From an uncultured Lachnospiraceae bacterium (GTDB lineage: Bacteria > Bacillota > Clostridia > Lachnospirales > Lachnospiraceae): a stretch of DNA of 18,413 bases. Both the position numbers and the translations under genes were made by a program. Below the pieces are notes generated by a model that saw nothing but the letters and a program-made list of their open reading frames with translations, was not told the origin of the DNA and made no database searches. Location: contig CAJUHY010000054.1 in assembly GCA_910585895.1 (NCBI GenBank), positions 1 through 18,413 on the forward strand, given 5' to 3'. Shown here piece by piece: positions 6,380 to 15,697 of this stretch (positions are counted from its first letter, which is position 1; the number at the start of each line of letters is the position of its first letter).

Positions 6380-7560
6380 TGATGAGAAAAAACATATATC
6401 AGCTGCTGAATGAAGTGGAAACGGATTTCAGGGAATATGAGCAGACAGAATTGTCCTCCCGGGAAAAAGATTACCATAAACAGAGGGTTTTGATGGAGGT
6501 AAGAAGAATGGAAAATAAAGCGAAGAAAAATAGAAATAGAAAATTATGGAAAGTGGCAGCAGGTCTGGCAGCAGCTTGTGCAGTGACAGTTGGGGTTACG
6601 AGCATGGCAAACCCGGTTCTGGCGGAGGAGATTTTCAGCAGCGTATTCGGTAATCTGGTTGACAACGCGCAAGGTGAGAAATATGAAAAGGAAGATACGG
6701 AGAGATACACCAAAATTGGCAAAAGAGCAACATCCATTCAGGATGAAGTGGCAAAGCAGCAGGAGCAGGGAAGTTATGTGACAACTATGGAAAACAATGG
6801 CGTAACTATTTCCGTGTCCGATGTCTACTGTGACGGATATGTCCTCTATTATACGGCATCAATTAAGACAGATAACGAAGGGCTGAACCAGGCGGATGGC
6901 ATTCTTGTGGAGACGAAAGAAGGACGCAATCCAGTTATATCCATAGATGGCGCTCAACTGTCAGGCTATTCAGCCAAGGCATTTGAGAAATCTAAGGATG
7001 GTTCTTTTGTGACCATCAACCAGGTTGATTTGCTGAATCCAACAGATGCTCAGGAAAAACCGATGGATCTGAAGATTGGTGAAAAGGATACCATAGTTGT
7101 GGATTGGGAAGTGCAGCAGTTCGTTGGCTATTTCTGGGACCAGTGGGACGAATCCGGAGAATATGCAAGCCCGGGTAAGGTTGAGGGTGATTGGCACTTG
7201 AGATTCCCGGTTACCATCGACCAATCCGGCAATGAGACCTTCGATATTAACAAAGAAGAAAATGGAATCATGGTCAAGAGCGCAGTCAAGACGAAAGCAG
7301 GGCTGGTTGTTGAGGTAGAACTTCCTGATTTCAGAAAGGCTCCGTATAATGACCCATACAACGATCCTTATGTGGGAATCAAGGACAGCGAGGGCAATTG
7401 GCTGCAGTGGATGAACCAGCAATCCGATTTGCATGAGGACGGCACATCAACCATGCAGATTATGGTACTCTATGATGGGGAGAAGGATTTGACCTTTGAG
7501 GTTAGTACGAAGGATGAAGACTCAGCTATTCTTGCGAGCATAGGGTTCCAGGTTCCGTAA
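6379..7560 (+). CDS. Membrane anti-sigma factor, DUF4179 type
   Basis: This is very likely the partner that holds the preceding ECF sigma factor inactive until an envelope signal is sensed. With the ATG at 6379 it has 393 residues. The first 55 residues are charged and cytoplasmic (MMRKNIYQLLNEVETDF...), the expected sigma-binding part. One membrane helix follows at about 56-75 (LWKVAAGLAAACAVTVGVTS). The outer part begins MANPVLAEEIFSSVFGNL, characteristic of DUF4179 proteins, and continues as a beta-rich domain (NGVTISVSDVYCDGYVLYYT) to residue 393. No zinc-binding ZAS HxxxCxxC motif is seen in the N-terminal part. GTG at 6376 and ATG at 6382 are alternative starts; GAGG at 6369-6372 gives the best spacing to 6379 or 6382. 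The gene overlaps the sigma stop by one base. Confidence 0.87.
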   Translation: MMRKNIYQLLNEVETDFREYEQTELSSREKDYHKQRVLMEVRRMENKAKKNRNRKLWKVAAGLAAACAVTVGVTSMANPVLAEEIFSSVFGNLVDNAQGEKYEKEDTERYTKIGKRATSIQDEVAKQQEQGSYVTTMENNGVTISVSDVYCDGYVLYYTASIKTDNEGLNQADGILVETKEGRNPVISIDGAQLSGYSAKAFEKSKDGSFVTINQVDLLNPTDAQEKPMDLKIGEKDTIVVDWEVQQFVGYFWDQWDESGEYASPGKVEGDWHLRFPVTIDQSGNETFDINKEENGIMVKSAVKTKAGLVVEVELPDFRKAPYNDPYNDPYVGIKDSEGNWLQWMNQQSDLHEDGTSTMQIMVLYDGEKDLTFEVSTKDEDSAILASIGFQVP

Positions 7561-7620
7561 AACAATACAGGAAAAGGGCGCTGGGTGCAGGAAGCTGGCG
7601 GATAACAGACATTTGAAAAT

Positions 7621-7665
7621 AAGGGCAGACGTGACTCAGTTGAGTTGCGTCTGCCCTTGATTTAA
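7621..7665 (+). terminator. Terminator after the sigma/anti-sigma pair
   Basis: AAGGGCAGACG at 7621-7631 pairs perfectly with CGTCTGCCCTT at 7648-7658, and the inner bases ACTCA/TGAGT (7634-7638/7641-7645) extend the stem. The following T-tract is weak (TTGATTT), while the left flank is A-rich, so it could also act for transcription from the other strand. Confidence 0.75.
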
Positions 7666-7715
7666 AGAATATAAAAAAGTACAACTTATACAGCAAAAAA
7701 TATTAAGTATGCGTC

Positions 7716-7750
7716 CTGCCGATACCGCCTTTGGCGGCGCAGAATGGCAG
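7716..7750 (+). other. Nested hairpin upstream of the rpoB promoter
   Basis: CCGCC at 7725-7729 pairs with GGCGG at 7733-7737 around TTT, and CTGCC at 7716-7720 pairs with GGCAG at 7746-7750 outside it. No T-run follows. It sits between the accessory-block terminator and the rpoB promoter, in a 380-base non-coding gap (7561-7940) that otherwise holds only the terminator, promoter and leader. Role unknown; it could be a remnant. Confidence 0.4.
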
Positions 7751-7833
7751 AGAGACGGCAGCGCCTGAACCGTATTATGAGTTCACTTTTTCTAAAGAGG
7801 AAACTTGCAGAATGAGAAAACACAAAATATCTC

Positions 7834-7863
7834 TTGACATAGAAAGTTTGGTTGTGGTATCAT
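7834..7863 (+). promoter_or_regulatory. Dedicated promoter for rpoB-rpoC
   Basis: A perfect TTGACA at 7834-7839 is followed by an 18-base spacer and TATCAT at 7858-7863, with an extended TG at 7855-7856. The start would be near 7870, leaving a leader of about 70 bases before the rpoB ATG at 7941. This promoter explains how rpoBC is transcribed despite two terminators and foreign genes between it and rplL. Confidence 0.8.
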
Positions 7864-7940
7864 ATAAAATGCGCTATTGTGGTAACGTGTACTCATTGCC
7901 GAGCAGTAGGCAGAATATAAAAACGAGAGGTGAAACGTCA

Positions 7941-10900
7941 ATGGAGAAAAACAGAATACGTCCGATTAAAGCAGGAAAAAGCGTTCGTATGAGTTACTCG
8001 CGACAAAAGGAAGTATTGGAAATGCCGAACCTGATTGAGGTTCAGAAGAATTCTTACAACTGGTTCATCAGTGAAGGATTGAAAGAAGTATTTGCCGATA
8101 TTTCTCCCATCGCAGATTACAGCGGACAGTTGAGTCTGGAATTTGTTGGGTTTACATTGTGCGAGAATGATGTAAAATATTCTATCGCTGAATGTAAAGA
8201 GCGAGATGCAACCTATGCTGCTCCCTTGAAGGTAAAAGTCAGGTTTTACAACAAAGAAGCAGTGGAAGAAGTCAAAGACTATGAAATCTTCATGGGCGAT
8301 TTACCACTTATGACGGAGACGGGAACTTTCGTCATCAACGGTGCAGAGCGTGTTATTGTTAGCCAACTGGTGCGTTCTCCCGGCATATATTATGGAATTG
8401 CACATGATAAGGTGGGCAAGACCTTATATTCCTGCACGGTAATTCCAAATCGAGGCGCATGGTTGGAGTATGAGACGGACTCCAATGATGTGTTTTATGT
8501 ACGTGTGGACAGAACAAGGAAAGTTCCGGTTACTGTTTTAATTCGCGCGCTCGGAATCGGCACTAATCAGGAGATTATTGACCTGTTTGGGGAAGAGCCG
8601 AAGATTATTGCTAGCTTTGGCAAAGATGTTGCCACTAACTACCAGGAAGGTCTGTTGGAACTGTATAAGAAGATACGTCCCGGAGAGCCGCTTACGGTAG
8701 AGAGTGCAGAAAGTTTGATTAATGCTATGTTTTTTGACCCCAGACGCTATGACCTGGCGAAGGTGGGAAGATATAAATTTAATAAAAAATTGTCCTTGCG
8801 CAACCGTATTTACGGACAGGTTCTTGCCGAGGACGTCATTGATGAGACGACGGGCGAGATTGTTGCTGAAAAAGGAGTCACGGTGAGCCGCGAACTTGCG
8901 GATGCCATTCAGAATACGGCGGTATCCCATGTGTGGATTCAGGGCGAGGAACGCAATATCAAAGTACTGTCTAACTTGATGGTAGATGTGACCAACTATG
9001 TGGATATCACGAAAGAAGAAGCAAAGAGCCTGGGTATTACAGAATTAGTATATTACCCGGTATTGGAGAAAATATTAGAAGAAAACGAAAGTTTGGAAGA
9101 TTTAAAGGAAGCGCTTCACAGGGATGCGGCGGATTTAATTCCCAAGCATATTACCAGAGAGGATATTTTGGCTTCCATTAACTATAACATGCATCTGGAA
9201 TATGGTCTGGGAAATGATGATGATATCGACCATTTGGGCAATCGCCGAATCCGTGCAGTTGGAGAACTTCTGCAGAACCAGTACAGGATTGGTCTGTCCA
9301 GGATGGAGCGTGTCGTGCGCGAGCGTATGACAACCCAGGATTTGCAGGGAATTTCTCCGCAGAGCTTAATTAACATTAAGCCGGTGACGGCGGCAGTCAA
9401 GGAGTTCTTTGGTTCCTCCCAGCTCTCCCAGTTTATGGACCAGAATAATCCTCTGGGTGAATTGACGCACAAGAGACGTCTGTCTGCATTGGGACCAGGA
9501 GGTCTGTCCAGGGACCGTGCCGGATTTGAGGTGCGTGACGTGCATTATTCTCATTATGGAAGAATGTGCCCGATTGAGACGCCTGAAGGACCGAACATCG
9601 GTCTTATTAACTCGCTGGCAACATATGCGAGAATTAATGAATATGGTTTCGTGGAAGCGCCTTACCGTAAGATAGATAAAACTGACCCCAAGAATCCGCG
9701 GGTAACCGATGAAGTTGTTTACATGACGGCAGATGAGGAAGATAATTACCATGTGGCACAGGCGAATGAAGCGCTTGATGACGAGGGGCATTTCGTACGT
9801 AATTCTGTGTCCGGCCGTTACCGTGAAGAGACGCAGGAGTATGAGAAAGCAATGTTCGATTATATGGACGTATCGCCTAAGATGGTGTTCTCTGTGGCTA
9901 CGGCATTGATTCCTTTCCTGGAAAATGACGATGCGAACCGCGCGCTGATGGGTTCTAACATGCAGCGTCAGGCAGTGCCGCTGCTGACTACGGAAGCTCC
10001 GGCAGTCGGAACCGGGATGGAGACGAAAGCAGCTGAGGATTCCGGCGTCTGTGTGCTGGCAAAACGCGCAGGTATGGTAGAGCGAGCCGTTTCTAATGAG
10101 ATTACGATTAAGACGGAAGATGGCAACCGCGATGTCTATAAGTTGACAAAATTTCTGCGAAGCAACCAGTCCAACTGCTATAACCAGAGACCGATTGTCT
10201 ACAAGGGTGATAAGGTGGAAGCAGGACAGGTGATTGCAGATGGTCCTTCCACTTCCAAGGGAGAACTTGCATTGGGCAAGAATCCGCTGATTGGATTTAT
10301 GACCTGGGAAGGATATAACTATGAGGACGCGGTTCTCCTAAGTGAAAGGTTAGTACAGGAGGATGTCTATACCTCCGTTCATATAGAGGAATATGAGGCA
10401 GAGGCCCGTGACACCAAGCTGGGACCGGAAGAGATTACCAGAGACGTTCCAGGTGTCGGCGATGATGCGCTCAAAGATTTGGATGAGCGGGGAATTATCC
10501 GCATTGGCGCTGAGGTACGTGCCGGAGATATTCTGGTGGGTAAGGTTACGCCCAAGGGAGAGACGGAACTGACAGCAGAAGAGCGTCTGCTGCGCGCGAT
10601 TTTTGGTGAGAAAGCCCGCGAAGTGCGTGATACTTCCCTTAAGGTTCCGCATGGTGAGTATGGCATCGTAGTCGATGCCAAGGTATTTACCAGGGACAAC
10701 GGTGATGAGCTGTCGCCAGGCGTTAATCAGGCAGTCCGCATCTACATTGCTCAGAAGAGGAAGATTTCTGTAGGTGATAAGATGGCTGGTCGTCATGGTA
10801 ACAAGGGTGTGGTTTCCCGTGTGCTTCCGGTAGAAGATATGCCATTTTTGCCGAACGGACGTCCGCTGGATATCGTGCTGAATCCATTGGGTGTGCCGTC

Positions 10901-11813
10901 GCGTATGAATATCGGACAGGTGCTGGAGATTCATTTAAGCCTGGCAGCAAAAGCGCTTGGATTTAATATTGCCACGCCGGTTTTTGACGGTGCAAACGAG
11001 AATGATATTATGGATACCCTGGATTTGGCGAATGATTATGTGAACCTTTCCTGGGAAGAATTTGAATCAAAGTATAAAGAAGACTTACTGCCGGAAGTTC
11101 TGGAATATCTGTATGATAACAGAGACCACAGAGAAGTGTGGAAGGGAGTTCCATTGTCCCGTGACGGTAAGGTAAGACTGCGGGACGGCAGGACCGGAGA
11201 ATATTTCGACAGCCCGGTTACGATTGGTCACATGCATTACCTGAAGCTCCATCACCTGGTAGACGACAAGATTCATGCTCGTTCCACCGGACCGTATTCA
11301 TTGGTAACGCAGCAGCCGTTGGGAGGTAAAGCCCAGTTCGGCGGACAGCGTTTTGGAGAGATGGAGGTTTGGGCGCTTGAGGCTTATGGCGCATCTTATA
11401 CATTGCAGGAGATTCTGACTGTGAAGTCGGATGATGTCATCGGGCGTGTGAAGACATATGAAGCAATCATTAAAGGTGACAATATCCCCAAACCGGGTAT
11501 TCCCGAATCCTTCAAGGTGCTTTTGAAGGAGCTCCAGTCTTTGGGTCTGGATGTAAAAGTTCTTGACGAAAACAGGGAAGAGATAGAACTGATGGAAACC
11601 AGTGAATATGGCAACACAGATTTGAATTCCATCATTGCAGGAGACCGCAATTTTGCTTTTGAGGAGGAAGAATCCTTCGGTGAAATGGGCTTTAGCAAGC
11701 AGGAATTCAATGATGAGAGCGAAGAACTGGTTGATATAGAAGAGGATGATGAGGAAGAAGAAGCTTTGGAACTAGAGGACGATTTCGCCGACTTTGAGGA
11801 TGTTCTTGAATAG
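7941..11813 (+). CDS. rpoB: DNA-directed RNA polymerase subunit beta
   Basis: RpoB forms half of the catalytic cleft of RNA polymerase and the rifampicin pocket. From the ATG at 7941 the product is 1290 residues, about 100 more than the Bacillus protein. GAGAGGTG about eight bases upstream fixes the start; the frame is open further up (to 7731), but that part lies across the promoter and is not coding. The rifampicin region is at about 489-520 (FFGSSQLSQFMDQNNPL); Q497, D500, H510 and S515, the equivalents of E. coli 513, 516, 526 and 531, are the sensitive-type residues. Other hallmarks are YNYEDAVLLSERL, GDKMAGRHGNKGVVS and the C-terminal KAQFGGQRFGEMEVWALEA. The last 35 residues or so are a highly acidic tail (DIEEDDEEEEALELEDDF). 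rpoC begins 24 bases after the stop. Confidence 0.98.
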   Translation: MEKNRIRPIKAGKSVRMSYSRQKEVLEMPNLIEVQKNSYNWFISEGLKEVFADISPIADYSGQLSLEFVGFTLCENDVKYSIAECKERDATYAAPLKVKVRFYNKEAVEEVKDYEIFMGDLPLMTETGTFVINGAERVIVSQLVRSPGIYYGIAHDKVGKTLYSCTVIPNRGAWLEYETDSNDVFYVRVDRTRKVPVTVLIRALGIGTNQEIIDLFGEEPKIIASFGKDVATNYQEGLLELYKKIRPGEPLTVESAESLINAMFFDPRRYDLAKVGRYKFNKKLSLRNRIYGQVLAEDVIDETTGEIVAEKGVTVSRELADAIQNTAVSHVWIQGEERNIKVLSNLMVDVTNYVDITKEEAKSLGITELVYYPVLEKILEENESLEDLKEALHRDAADLIPKHITREDILASINYNMHLEYGLGNDDDIDHLGNRRIRAVGELLQNQYRIGLSRMERVVRERMTTQDLQGISPQSLINIKPVTAAVKEFFGSSQLSQFMDQNNPLGELTHKRRLSALGPGGLSRDRAGFEVRDVHYSHYGRMCPIETPEGPNIGLINSLATYARINEYGFVEAPYRKIDKTDPKNPRVTDEVVYMTADEEDNYHVAQANEALDDEGHFVRNSVSGRYREETQEYEKAMFDYMDVSPKMVFSVATALIPFLENDDANRALMGSNMQRQAVPLLTTEAPAVGTGMETKAAEDSGVCVLAKRAGMVERAVSNEITIKTEDGNRDVYKLTKFLRSNQSNCYNQRPIVYKGDKVEAGQVIADGPSTSKGELALGKNPLIGFMTWEGYNYEDAVLLSERLVQEDVYTSVHIEEYEAEARDTKLGPEEITRDVPGVGDDALKDLDERGIIRIGAEVRAGDILVGKVTPKGETELTAEERLLRAIFGEKAREVRDTSLKVPHGEYGIVVDAKVFTRDNGDELSPGVNQAVRIYIAQKRKISVGDKMAGRHGNKGVVSRVLPVEDMPFLPNGRPLDIVLNPLGVPSRMNIGQVLEIHLSLAAKALGFNIATPVFDGANENDIMDTLDLANDYVNLSWEEFESKYKEDLLPEVLEYLYDNRDHREVWKGVPLSRDGKVRLRDGRTGEYFDSPVTIGHMHYLKLHHLVDDKIHARSTGPYSLVTQQPLGGKAQFGGQRFGEMEVWALEAYGASYTLQEILTVKSDDVIGRVKTYEAIIKGDNIPKPGIPESFKVLLKELQSLGLDVKVLDENREEIELMETSEYGNTDLNSIIAGDRNFAFEEEESFGEMGFSKQEFNDESEELVDIEEDDEEEEALELEDDFADFEDVLE

Positions 11814-11837
11814 AGAGTAGGAGAAGGGAGAGTCACT

Positions 11838-14800
11838 ATGCCGGAAGTAATGAACAAAGAGAAATACCAGCCAATTACCTTTGATGCGATTAAAATTGGT
11901 CTGGCGTCACCTGAGAAAATTCGTGAGTGGTCCAGAGGCGAGGTAAAAAAGCCGGAGACCATCAACTATAGAACCCTGAAACCGGAAAAAGACGGCTTGT
12001 TCTGCGAGAAGATTTTCGGACCCAGCAAAGACTGGGAGTGCCACTGCGGCAAGTATAAGAAAATCCGTTACAAGGGCGTTGTCTGCGACCGCTGCGGCGT
12101 GGAAATCACTAAGGCGAGTGTGCGCAGGGAGCGGATGGGACACATTGAGCTTGCTGCCCCGGTATCTCATATCTGGTATTTTAAGGGAATTCCCAGCCGC
12201 ATGGGCTTAGTTCTGGATTTATCCCCCAGAACTTTGGAGAAAGTGCTGTATTTTGCTTCCTATATTGTATTGGATAAGGGAAGCAGCGATTTGCAGTATA
12301 AACAGGTATTGACAGAGGCGGAATACCAGGAGGCAAGGGAGAAATTTGGCGCAGATTTCCGCGTGGGAATGGGCGCTGAGTCTATCAAAGAGTTGTTAGA
12401 GGCTATTGATTTGGAGAAAGATGCCGTAGAGTTAAAGACGGCATTGAAAGATGCCACCGGACAGAAGCGAGCTCGTATTATCAAGCGCCTGGAAGTGGTA
12501 GAAGCATTCCGTGGTTCAGGCAATAAGCCGGAGTGGATGATTATGGATGTAATTCCGGTAATTCCGCCTGATTTGCGGCCAATGGTACAGTTGGACGGCG
12601 GGCGATTTGCGACTTCCGATTTGAATGATTTATACCGCCGGATTATCAATCGTAATAACCGTCTGCGCAGGCTGTTGGAACTGGGTGCGCCGGACATTAT
12701 CGTAAGAAATGAGAAGCGTATGCTGCAGGAGGCAGTGGATGCGCTGATAGACAATGGGCGCAGAGGCCGTCCGGTTACCGGACCCGGCAACCGTGCACTT
12801 AAGTCATTGTCTGATATGCTGAAGGGTAAATCCGGTCGTTTCCGTCAGAACCTGCTTGGTAAACGTGTGGACTATTCCGGCCGTTCCGTTATCGTGGTAG
12901 GACCAGAGTTAAAGATTTACCAGTGCGGTCTGCCCAAAGAAATGGCAATTGAGTTATTTAAACCTTTCGTTATGAAAGAGCTTGTATATAATGGAGCGGC
13001 GCATAATATCAAGAGTGCCAAGAAGATGGTAGAGCGTCTCCAGCCGGAGGTGTGGGATGTTTTGGAGGAAGTCATTAAAGAACATCCGGTAATGCTCAAC
13101 CGAGCCCCCACACTGCATAGATTAGGCATTCAGGCATTTGAGCCCATTCTTGTGGAAGGTAAGGCAATTAAGCTTCATCCGTTGGTATGTACGGCGTTTA
13201 ACGCTGACTTCGACGGAGACCAGATGGCAGTACATCTGCCGTTGTCTGTGGAAGCACAGTCTGAGTGCAGATTTTTGCTGTTATCACCGAATAACCTGCT
13301 GAAACCTTCTGATGGAGGTCCGGTGGCAGTGCCTTCACAGGATATGGTGTTGGGAATTTATTACCTGACACAGGAAAGGCCAGGGGCTTTAGGAGAAGGG
13401 AAGTTCTTCAAGAGTGTCAATGAGGCAATTCTGGCTTATGAGAATGAGGCGCTGACGCTGCATTCAAGAATTACAGCACGTGTGGAACGCATAACGGCGG
13501 ACGGTGAACTGGTAAGCGGAAATGTAGAGTCTACTTTGGGTCGTTTCATTTTCAATGAAATTCTGCCGCAGGATTTAGGGTTTGTGGACAGGAGCAAGCT
13601 GGAAGATTTGCTGAAACTGGAGGTTGATTTCCACGTAGGCAAAAAGGGCCTGAAGCAGATTCTTGAGAAAGTCATTAACATCCATGGCGCGACGAAGACG
13701 GCCGAGGTGTTGGATGATATCAAGGCGATGGGTTATAAATATTCCACAAGGGCTGCCATGACAGTTTCCATTTCCGACATGACAGTGCCGGCGAAGAAGC
13801 CGGAATTGATTCAGAATGCGCAGGATACGGTAGATAAGATTACCAAGAACTATAAGCGCGGTCTGATTACTGAGGAAGAAAGATATAAGGAAGTCGTTGA
13901 GACCTGGAAACAGACGGACGACATTTTGACGAAGGAACTTCTGGACGGCCTGGATAAATATAATAACATCTATATGATGGCAGATTCGGGAGCGCGTGGT
14001 TCCGATAAACAGATTAAGCAGCTGGCAGGTATGCGTGGATTGATGGCGGATACGACGGGACGTACGATTGAGTTGCCGATTAAGTCTAATTTCCGTGAGG
14101 GTCTGGACGTATTGGAGTATTTCATGTCGGCGCATGGAGCTCGCAAGGGTCTGTCCGATACGGCGCTGCGTACTGCCGACTCAGGATACCTGACAAGGCG
14201 TCTTGTTGACGTATCACAGGAATTGATTATCCGTGATATTGATTGCTGCGAAGGAAAGTCCATTCCGGGCATGTACGTCAAAGCATTCATGGACGGCAAG
14301 GAAGAAATTGAGAGTTTACAGGAGCGTATTACCGGACGTTTTTCCTGCGATACCATCTGTGATGCCGAAGGAAATGTTCTGGTAAAAGCAAATCACATGA
14401 TTACGCCCAGGCGCGCCGCGGTGGTAATGAGCAAGGGTGTGGACGAAAAGGGTGAGCCGCTTACTAAAGTCAAAATCCGTACGGTACTGACCTGCCGCTC
14501 CCACAATGGAATCTGTGCAAAATGCTATGGTGCGAATATGGCGACCGGGCAGGCAGTGCAGGTTGGAGAATCCGTAGGAATTATTGCGGCGCAGTCGATT
14601 GGAGAGCCTGGTACACAGCTTACGATGCGTACCTTCCATACCGGCGGTGTTGCAGGAAATGACATCACACAGGGTCTTCCTCGTGTGGAGGAGCTTTTTG
14701 AGGCACGTAAGCCGAAAGGTCTTGCAATCATTACAGAATTTGCAGGAGTTGCCACAATTAAGGATACGAAGAAGAAACGTGAAATCATTGTCACCAGCGA

Positions 14801-15554
14801 GGAAACTGGGGAGATGAAAGCATACCTGATTCCCTATGGCTCAAGAATTAAGATAACAGACGGCGCCGTCTTAGAGGCGGGCGATGAGTTAACGGAAGGT
14901 AGCGTGAACCCACATGATATTTTGAAAATCAAGGGTGTGCGCGCCGTTCAGGATTATATGATTCAGGAAGTGCAGCGTGTATACCGTCTGCAAGGTGTAG
15001 AAATCAATGATAAGCATATTGAAGTGATTGTGCGTCAGATGTTAAAGAAAATCCGTATCGAAAATAACGGAGATTCTGATTTCCTTCCAGGAACGTTGGT
15101 AGATATTCTGGAATATGAAGATACCAATGAAAGACTCGAGGAGGAAGGCAAAGAGCCGGCAGAGGGCAAGCAGGTAATGCTGGGAATTACCAAGGCTTCT
15201 CTTGCGACCAATTCCTTCCTGTCCGCGGCTTCTTTCCAGGAGACAACGAAAGTGCTGACTGAGGCTGCAATTAAGGGCAAGGTAGACCCCTTGATTGGAC
15301 TGAAAGAAAATGTGCTCATTGGTAAACTAATTCCTGCCGGAACGGGCATGAAGCGTTATCATAACATCAAATTGTCCACAGACATCAATTCCATGGACGA
15401 TATTTACTTTGAAGAAGGAGTGCTTGATTTCACCTATGAAACTAAGGAAAGTGAGTCTCAGGAGGAAGATTTTGAGGAAGAGTTTCCTGAGGATATGTTA
15501 GAGGAGTCCTTGGAGGAATCTGTAGAAGAATTGGTGGAAGCTGAGCAGGAATAA
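11838..15554 (+). CDS. rpoC: DNA-directed RNA polymerase subunit beta prime
   Basis: RpoC holds the catalytic magnesium ion and makes most DNA contacts. The product is 1238 residues, normal for Firmicutes. The N-terminal zinc finger has C68, C70, C83 and C86 (WECHCGKYK ... VCDRCG). The absolutely conserved NADFDGDQMAVH is present with D457, D459 and D461. The bridge helix/trigger loop region reads HGARKGLSDTALRTADSGY, and the second zinc site uses RFSCDTICD and CRSHNGICAKCYG. The C-terminus has an acidic tail (EEDFEEEFPEDMLEESLEES). The ATG at 11838 follows a GAGAAGGGAG site; MNKEKYQP four codons later is an alternative start. It is translationally close to rpoB (24-base gap) and ends at a terminator nine bases on. 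Confidence 0.98.
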   Translation: MPEVMNKEKYQPITFDAIKIGLASPEKIREWSRGEVKKPETINYRTLKPEKDGLFCEKIFGPSKDWECHCGKYKKIRYKGVVCDRCGVEITKASVRRERMGHIELAAPVSHIWYFKGIPSRMGLVLDLSPRTLEKVLYFASYIVLDKGSSDLQYKQVLTEAEYQEAREKFGADFRVGMGAESIKELLEAIDLEKDAVELKTALKDATGQKRARIIKRLEVVEAFRGSGNKPEWMIMDVIPVIPPDLRPMVQLDGGRFATSDLNDLYRRIINRNNRLRRLLELGAPDIIVRNEKRMLQEAVDALIDNGRRGRPVTGPGNRALKSLSDMLKGKSGRFRQNLLGKRVDYSGRSVIVVGPELKIYQCGLPKEMAIELFKPFVMKELVYNGAAHNIKSAKKMVERLQPEVWDVLEEVIKEHPVMLNRAPTLHRLGIQAFEPILVEGKAIKLHPLVCTAFNADFDGDQMAVHLPLSVEAQSECRFLLLSPNNLLKPSDGGPVAVPSQDMVLGIYYLTQERPGALGEGKFFKSVNEAILAYENEALTLHSRITARVERITADGELVSGNVESTLGRFIFNEILPQDLGFVDRSKLEDLLKLEVDFHVGKKGLKQILEKVINIHGATKTAEVLDDIKAMGYKYSTRAAMTVSISDMTVPAKKPELIQNAQDTVDKITKNYKRGLITEEERYKEVVETWKQTDDILTKELLDGLDKYNNIYMMADSGARGSDKQIKQLAGMRGLMADTTGRTIELPIKSNFREGLDVLEYFMSAHGARKGLSDTALRTADSGYLTRRLVDVSQELIIRDIDCCEGKSIPGMYVKAFMDGKEEIESLQERITGRFSCDTICDAEGNVLVKANHMITPRRAAVVMSKGVDEKGEPLTKVKIRTVLTCRSHNGICAKCYGANMATGQAVQVGESVGIIAAQSIGEPGTQLTMRTFHTGGVAGNDITQGLPRVEELFEARKPKGLAIITEFAGVATIKDTKKKREIIVTSEETGEMKAYLIPYGSRIKITDGAVLEAGDELTEGSVNPHDILKIKGVRAVQDYMIQEVQRVYRLQGVEINDKHIEVIVRQMLKKIRIENNGDSDFLPGTLVDILEYEDTNERLEEEGKEPAEGKQVMLGITKASLATNSFLSAASFQETTKVLTEAAIKGKVDPLIGLKENVLIGKLIPAGTGMKRYHNIKLSTDINSMDDIYFEEGVLDFTYETKESESQEEDFEEEFPEDMLEESLEESVEELVEAEQE

Positions 15555-15562
15555 AGATTGAC

Positions 15563-15600
15563 AAAAGGCTTCATACGCTGTTGCGTATGGAGCTTTTTAT
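15563..15600 (+). terminator. Terminator of the rpoBC operon
   Basis: CATACGC at 15572-15578 pairs with GCGTATG at 15583-15589 around TGTT. The helix extends through AAAAGGCT/AGCTTTTT, with two G-T pairs, into a T-run at 15594-15598. It starts nine bases after the rpoC stop codon. Confidence 0.88.
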
Positions 15601-15697
15601 TCTGAATTGGTATGGGGACTTGTGGCGTCGCAAGGGTTGTAAAGGCACAGGAGGATATTTCAGCATCAACAGCATAAGAAACCACTCTAAAAATTAA

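Noticed and set aside
7731..7940. 70-codon upstream extension of rpoB from TTG at 7731
   Set aside because: The extension covers the TTGACA/TATCAT promoter, does not resemble RpoB, and a good ribosome binding site precedes ATG 7941.
9408..9500. Rifampicin resistance change in rpoB
   Set aside because: The four main positions (Q497, D500, H510, S515) are wild-type sensitive residues.
11396..11965. Minus-strand frame of 189 codons at the rpoB-rpoC junction
   Set aside because: Its serine runs are the antisense of the acidic RpoB tail; no sign of a real gene.
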